Of a DNA stretch of 64,000 nt, positions 60,354 to 64,000 are shown in pieces; position 1 is the first letter of the stretch; each line of letters begins with the position of its first letter. The position numbers were made by a program, and so were the translations under genes. Source of the DNA: DATLLJ01 sp035537875 (lineage in GTDB: Bacteria; Acidobacteriota; Vicinamibacteria; Vicinamibacterales; CAVVIG01); assembly GCA_035537875.1 (NCBI GenBank), contig DATLLJ010000024.1, positions 8,873 through 72,872 of the forward strand, in the 5' to 3' direction. Below the pieces are notes generated by a model that worked only from the letters and a program-made list of their open reading frames with translations, was not told where the DNA came from and did no database searches.

Positions 60354-60944
60354 TTACCTTGGCTCGGTAAACGCGCTCGCCAACGGCAGCTCCAGGCCCG
60401 GAAAGAGCTCGCTCGTCAGCACATCTCCGGCCTCGGACGCGAGCTCGATCGCGCGGCCGAAGCGTTCGCCGGAGCGCCGATACACTCTGATCAGATCGAG
60501 CTCGGGATCGACGATCCAGTACTCGGTGACGCCAGCCCGCTCGTAAAGGCGGCGCTTGATCGTCTCGTCACGTCTCCGTGTGCCCGGCGACCCGATCTCC
60601 ACGACGAGCTCCGGCGTGCCTCTGACGTGCTGAGGGGTCAACACCTCCGCCGCCCGCGCCTTCGACATGTACAGCAGGTCCGGTTCGACGATGTCGACGT
60701 TGGAGAAAACAACGTCGAAGCGCGCAAGGAAGATCTCGCCGATCGGACGCGTCTGGAGGTACGAGCGGATAAGCCAGTGGAGATTTGACACGATGCGCTG
60801 GTGGCTCGTGTTCGGAGACGGCGTCACGTAGTGCTCCCAGTCGATCAGTTCGTGCCGTCTTCCATCGTCCGGAAACTGCACGAAGTCGTCGTAGGTGAGC
60901 TTCACGCCGGCGCCGGTCGGTTTCATCTCGTCGCGCCCGGACAT
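60354..60944 (-). CDS. Uma2-family (DUF820) nuclease-like protein
   Basis: 196 residues with the restriction-endonuclease-like core: LTYDDFVQFPDDGRRHELIDWEHYV, VSNLHWLIRSYL, DIVEPDLLYMSKAR (ExD), TPELVVEIGSPGTRRRDETIKRRLYERAGVTEYWIVDPE (ExK-like QxE region) and LFPGLELPL. The family is very numerous in soil bacteria and cyanobacteria; function unclear, possibly a transposon-linked nuclease. ATG 60944 chosen, ATG 60926 also possible. No neighbour partner. Confidence 0.85.
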   Translation of the reverse strand: MSGRDEMKPTGAGVKLTYDDFVQFPDDGRRHELIDWEHYVTPSPNTSHQRIVSNLHWLIRSYLQTRPIGEIFLARFDVVFSNVDIVEPDLLYMSKARAAEVLTPQHVRGTPELVVEIGSPGTRRRDETIKRRLYERAGVTEYWIVDPELDLIRVYRRSGERFGRAIELASEAGDVLTSELFPGLELPLASAFTEPR

Positions 60945-61077
60945 GAGCCCATTGTAGTCCGGCCATGCGACGCACGTGCCGAGCGCAGGACGCCGTCGCG
61001 CCGAGGCGCGGTGGCATCGACCGTGCGTGACGACGACGATGTAGAATCGGGCTGGCGCCCGGTCACGAGGCCGCGAC

Positions 61078-61533
61078 ATGACGAGCCCCGACTCGAGCAC
61101 TGCCGAGCGCCTCGCTTCCCTCGAAGCGAGGATGAACCGCATGGACGATCTCTACGAGCTCATCGAGCGCCAGTTCACGGAGTTTCGGGTAGGCATGACC
61201 CAGCAGGTGACCCAGCTGCGGGAAGAAATGACCCGTCAGTCCACGGAGTTGCGCGCAGATATGAATCGCCAGTCGGCGGCGCTGCGTGCAGACATGAACC
61301 GCCAGTTCGACGTGATGAACGGCCAGCTTGGAGAGCTCAGATCCGACATGAACCAGCGATTCGAACACGTTGACCGGCGTTTCGAGCAGGTGGATCGCCG
61401 GTTCGAACAGTTCGAGTACCGGTTTCAGGCGTTGGACGCAAAGGGCGACCGGCACTTCACGTGGATTGTCGGGATCCAGGTCGCGCTCATGCTGGCCGTC
61501 ATCGGCGCGATGATGGGCGCCTACTACAGGTGA
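61078..61533 (+). CDS. Coiled-coil protein with C-terminal membrane anchor
   Basis: 151 residues. From about 10 to 115 it is a long coiled coil built of 11-residue-like repeats (LREEMTRQSTELRADMNRQ, SAALRADMNRQ, FEHVDRRFEQVDRRFEQFE), then one hydrophobic helix (WIVGIQVALMLAVIGAMMGA) close to the C-terminus. It should be cytoplasmic and tail-anchored. Similar small proteins are common in this phylum with no known role. Divergent from the Uma2 gene. Confidence 0.75.
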   Translation: MTSPDSSTAERLASLEARMNRMDDLYELIERQFTEFRVGMTQQVTQLREEMTRQSTELRADMNRQSAALRADMNRQFDVMNGQLGELRSDMNQRFEHVDRRFEQVDRRFEQFEYRFQALDAKGDRHFTWIVGIQVALMLAVIGAMMGAYYR

Positions 61534-61544
61534 CGCAAAGAACT

Positions 61545-61569
61545 GCCACGAAGGCGCGAAAATCACGAC
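61545..61569. repeat. CCACGAAGACACGAAG-type repeat, half copy
   Basis: GCCACGAAGGCGCGAAAATC resembles the left arm of the inverted repeats at 50264 and 63318, but no right arm follows. It starts 12 nt after the coiled-coil gene. Confidence 0.6.
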
Positions 61570-61658
61570 AACGAAACTGAACACGAATCTATTCAGGCCG
61601 AGCGGGCCGGTTGTGGCTGGGCCGACATCTCCGCCGGAGCATCGGGCCCGCCGTTGCG

Positions 61659-61967
61659 CTACCCGGCCGCGTCGGCCAGCGCGCGCTCCAGGAGATCCGC
61701 CACTTCCAGCGACGGCGCCCAGTGCCGGAGATACGCGCGGTCGGCATCTTCGGCGACTTTCAAGATGCCGACGACGTCCCACCACTGGCGTTCCGAGGTC
61801 TCGCCACCGAGGCGGTACCACTCGAGTTTTGCCAGGACGGTATCTTCGGCCGAGGCGATAGGAAATCGTGGAGCGTCCGGGGTCTCATCGATCGCGTAGC
61901 GGCGCGTCCGTTCAGCGGCCTCGAGGTGGCCGGTGATCTCGTAGTGTGCGAGCCTGGTACCAATCAT
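61659..61967 (-). pseudogene. Chimera of a kinase start and an unrelated C-terminus
   Basis: The first 15 residues, MIGTRLAHYEITGHL, are the standard beginning of acidobacterial serine/threonine kinases, but no glycine loop follows. Instead the frame continues as RTRRYAIDETP, FPIASAEDTVLAKLEWYRLGGETSERQWWDVVGIL and ADLLERALADA, resembling the C-terminal half of a small nucleotidyltransferase-like protein often seen in toxin or defence loci. The join suggests recombination between gene remnants. A genuine 102-residue gene with a fortuitous start cannot be ruled out. Confidence 0.5.
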
Positions 61968-61989
61968 GCGGGCGGATAGCGCGGGCGCT

Positions 61990-63330
61990 TTATTCGCCGC
62001 TCCATCCCTTCCTCAGCGCGGCGCGATCGACTTCCTGTCCCCTCAGGTAGACGCGTGAGATCCGCCGGGCGTTCGTGATGTCATCGAGCGGATTCGCGTC
62101 GAGCGCGATGAAGTCAGCGCTCTTGCCGGGAGCAATCGTGCCAAGATCGTCCAGCTGCAGGATGTCTGCGGATGTTCGCGTCGCGGCGACGATGACCTGA
62201 GCTGGCGTCATCCCAGCGGCGACCATGTCCGACAGTTCGGTGAGCGCGTTCCATCCAACCGAGATCCCCGCGTCGGTCCCGTAACCAATCTTCACGCCGG
62301 CCGCGTTGAGCCTCGCCAGGTTCCGCGCTTGAACGTCGTACAGTTCGCGCACCTGACGGGCAGTCTCCGGCTTTCGGTTCGCCACCTCGTCGCGCATTCG
62401 TTGAATCTCTGCCGCCGGCACGGTGTCGGCCAGCCACGACAAATCGTCGGCGATGCCCCGGTCAGGGAGGTTGGGGATGACGAACACGTTGGGCCGCTCT
62501 TTCATAAGCGCGAGGAACTCGTCATCGATATCTTTGTCTCGAACTCCGTGCGCGAAACCGTCGATGCCCGCGCGCAGCAGCTCCTTCGCATCGGCGAGAT
62601 CGAAGATATGTGCCACCACCCGGAGGCCGCGAGCGTGAGCCTCGTCGATGATCGCGCGATACATCGGCGGCGGCAGTTTCTGCACCGTGCCGTCCCGATC
62701 GTCGACCCAGATCTTGACGATGTCCACTTGCTTCGCGGCGAGCTCTTGAACCACTTGTCTCGCCTCTCCCTCCGTCGTCACGCCGTATGGAGCATCCCGT
62801 CGGTAGTCGGCGCCTGGCCCGGCATTGGGCAACGCAATGCCGCGGCCTGCCGTTCGAAACAGCGCGGCGCCTGGAACCGGTTGGGCCCGCAGCTCGAACG
62901 GCAACTCGCCCCGATCCACACCCATGCTCAACGTCGCCGCAATCCCGTAGTACGCGTAACGGTTCAAGTGATCGACGAGGTTCTCACGCGTGAAGTTGGC
63001 GGCCGACGTGGTCATCGTCTTCACGTTCGTGTAACCCAGATGGCTGTGCGCGTCGACGAGAGCAGGCATCACGGTCTTGCCTGTCAGATCGACACGCTCG
63101 GCACCCTCGGAAATCTGGAGCTCGCCTTTCTTTCCGACGCGGGCGAACATACCGTTCTCGATCACGAAGGCGGAGTCCGCGATGGCTGGACTCCCGTCGC
63201 CGACAATGAGCTGCGCTCCTTCGAACAGGATGGCTTTACTCGCCACCCGAGGCGGCGGCGTTTCTGCCGGCGACGAACAGGCGGCTGTCGCGAGCAGACA
63301 GGCGCACACCAGACATGGCCACGAAGACAC
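61990..63330 (-). CDS. Amidohydrolase (imidazolonepropionase-like), probable lipoprotein
   Basis: About 446 residues: LFEGAQLIVGDGSPAIADSAFVIENG, VMPALVDAHSHLGY with the HxH metal pair, VDIVKIWVDDRD with the candidate carboxylated lysine, VVAHIFDLADAKELLRAGIDGFAHG, and GYGTDAGISVG with the terminal Asp. Family members act on amides, cyclic ureas or peptides. The N-terminus LVCACLLATAACSSPAE looks like a lipoprotein signal. GTG 63330 is a guess: the frame continues upstream through a dispersed inverted repeat, which supplies part of the signal peptide. Confidence 0.83.
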   Translation of the reverse strand: MSSWPCLVCACLLATAACSSPAETPPPRVASKAILFEGAQLIVGDGSPAIADSAFVIENGMFARVGKKGELQISEGAERVDLTGKTVMPALVDAHSHLGYTNVKTMTTSAANFTRENLVDHLNRYAYYGIAATLSMGVDRGELPFELRAQPVPGAALFRTAGRGIALPNAGPGADYRRDAPYGVTTEGEARQVVQELAAKQVDIVKIWVDDRDGTVQKLPPPMYRAIIDEAHARGLRVVAHIFDLADAKELLRAGIDGFAHGVRDKDIDDEFLALMKERPNVFVIPNLPDRGIADDLSWLADTVPAAEIQRMRDEVANRKPETARQVRELYDVQARNLARLNAAGVKIGYGTDAGISVGWNALTELSDMVAAGMTPAQVIVAATRTSADILQLDDLGTIAPGKSADFIALDANPLDDITNARRISRVYLRGQEVDRAALRKGWSGE

Positions 63331-63378
63331 GAAAGCACGAAATGAATCTTTACCCTCGTGGCTTCGTGTCTTCGTGGC
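63318..63378. repeat. CCACGAAGACACGAAG-type inverted repeat, copy 2
   Basis: GCCACGAAGACACGAA (63318-63333) and its exact complement (63363-63378) enclose about 29 bp. The left arm lies within the amidohydrolase signal-peptide coding region. Confidence 0.85.
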
Positions 63379-63402
63379 TTGCGGCAGAAATCGCATCGCG
63401 CC

Positions 63403-64000
63403 CTATGACGGCAGCCGGAATGCCAGCAGCTCTCCGGTGTACGCCCCGCCGCTGATGGCGACCACCAGGTACTGCCTGCCGTTGACCAGGTACGTCATCG
63501 CTGATCCGCTTTGCGGCGCCGGCATGTAGACCGCGCCGACTTCTTTGCCCGTCGCCTTGTCATAGGCGCGCAGCATCGAACCGCGCTGGCCGTTCGCCGT
63601 CACGCCAAACCCCGGCTCGCCCGCGATGACGAGCGTTTTCGTGACGAGGGTCCCCACGTTGCCTGGGCGGCCGGTGCGCGGGATGTTCAGGCCCTTCAGC
63701 GCCGGATGGTTCTTGATGTTGTCCGGCGTCTCGCCGTGCGCGACCTGCCACACGATGTCTCCGGTGTTGAGGTTGATCGCGCTGATCCGTCCGTAGGGCG
63801 GCTTCACCATCGGGAGGCCCTGAACAGTCAGCGAAACCACATTGCCGCCCCCCGCCGCGCCCGGAGCGGCGCCCGATCCTCCCGTGGTCCGGGCGCCAGT
63901 CAGCACGTTGCCCTGGTGGTAGCGGACGTCGGCTGTCCCCGCGGGCGGCGGGACGAGCCCCAGCGCGGCGACGGCGCTCTGCGAATGAACGTACAGAAGA
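63403..64000 (-). CDS. PQQ-dependent quinoprotein, C-terminal part
   Basis: The frame is open to the window's right edge (LLYVHSQSAVAALGLVPPP at the edge), so only the last 198 residues are seen. Blades AINLNTGDIVWQVAHGETPDNI and AYDKATGKEVGAVYMP, NIPRTGRPGNVGTLVTKTLVIAGE and SAMTYLVNGRQYLVVAISGG match the same group as the 58182 gene. The N-terminus and start lie outside the window. Downstream on the same strand is the amidohydrolase. Confidence 0.82.
   Translation of the reverse strand, partial: LLYVHSQSAVAALGLVPPPAGTADVRYHQGNVLTGARTTGGSGAAPGAAGGGNVVSLTVQGLPMVKPPYGRISAINLNTGDIVWQVAHGETPDNIKNHPALKGLNIPRTGRPGNVGTLVTKTLVIAGEPGFGVTANGQRGSMLRAYDKATGKEVGAVYMPAPQSGSAMTYLVNGRQYLVVAISGGAYTGELLAFRLPS

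Overview
The window looks like a chromosomal segment of a soil-type Acidobacteriota, most like the Vicinamibacteria. The evidence is high GC, three serine/threonine kinases fused to PD40 propellers, a PadR plus ADOP permease pair, many PQQ quinoproteins and secreted cytochromes c, and repeated small secreted AHHS (DUF6152-type) proteins. No rRNA, tRNA or CRISPR array was seen.

Left end (1-8.2 kb) is an accessory zone. It holds relics of a CPBP protease, an IS91 transposase and an antitoxin/PIN toxin pair. An intact cofE follows, then three integron attC sites (5488-5571, 6149-6232, 6937-7010) that delimit two minus-strand gene cassettes: a deazaflavin-type nitroreductase and a SAM methyltransferase. 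A PIN fragment lies beyond the array and a Tat-exported SMP-30-like protein enters it, with its stop codon inside the third attC. No integrase is visible, so this reads as a cassette cluster lacking its integrase.

The rest (8.4-64 kb) is mostly export-oriented oxidative metabolism. Two secreted families recur. One is a small AHHS protein (DUF6152-type). The other is an unnamed family of about 270 residues with a WEGDTLV core and two invariant cysteines. They occur side by side at 8.4-11 kb, 24.8-28 kb, 42-44.6 kb and 51.4-52.7 kb, and one gene (8413-9528) fuses both. They sit beside PQQ dehydrogenases (11737, 40212, 58182, 63403), cytochromes c (13377, 50388), a GMC oxidoreductase with its small Tat subunit (28148, 29873), amidohydrolases (23070, 38389, 61990), an Abhydrolase_10 protein (36427) and a tandem pair of DUF5916 outer-membrane proteins (53427, 55861). 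I infer uptake and periplasmic oxidation of plant- or soil-derived alcohols, sugars or aromatics, with electrons passed to cytochrome c. The substrate is not readable from sequence.

Other blocks: a D-erythronate dehydrogenase-like gene divergent from an ACS-type MFS transporter (14.2-16.6 kb); inorganic pyrophosphatase, a phosphoesterase and an ICMT-like enzyme (30.7-32.4 kb); the padR-ADOP operon with a 30-bp palindromic operator (33.1-36.1 kb); and an IS110 transposase with an upstream non-coding segment that could encode a bridge RNA (48.7-50.2 kb).

Decay is conspicuous. There are frameshifts in a lectin-like gene and a cytochrome-like gene, a compensated double frameshift in the third kinase, a partial MFS duplicate, a kinase-start/unknown-gene chimera, and gene stubs at 30.5 and 36.2 kb. 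Three kinds of dispersed repeat lie at gene ends.
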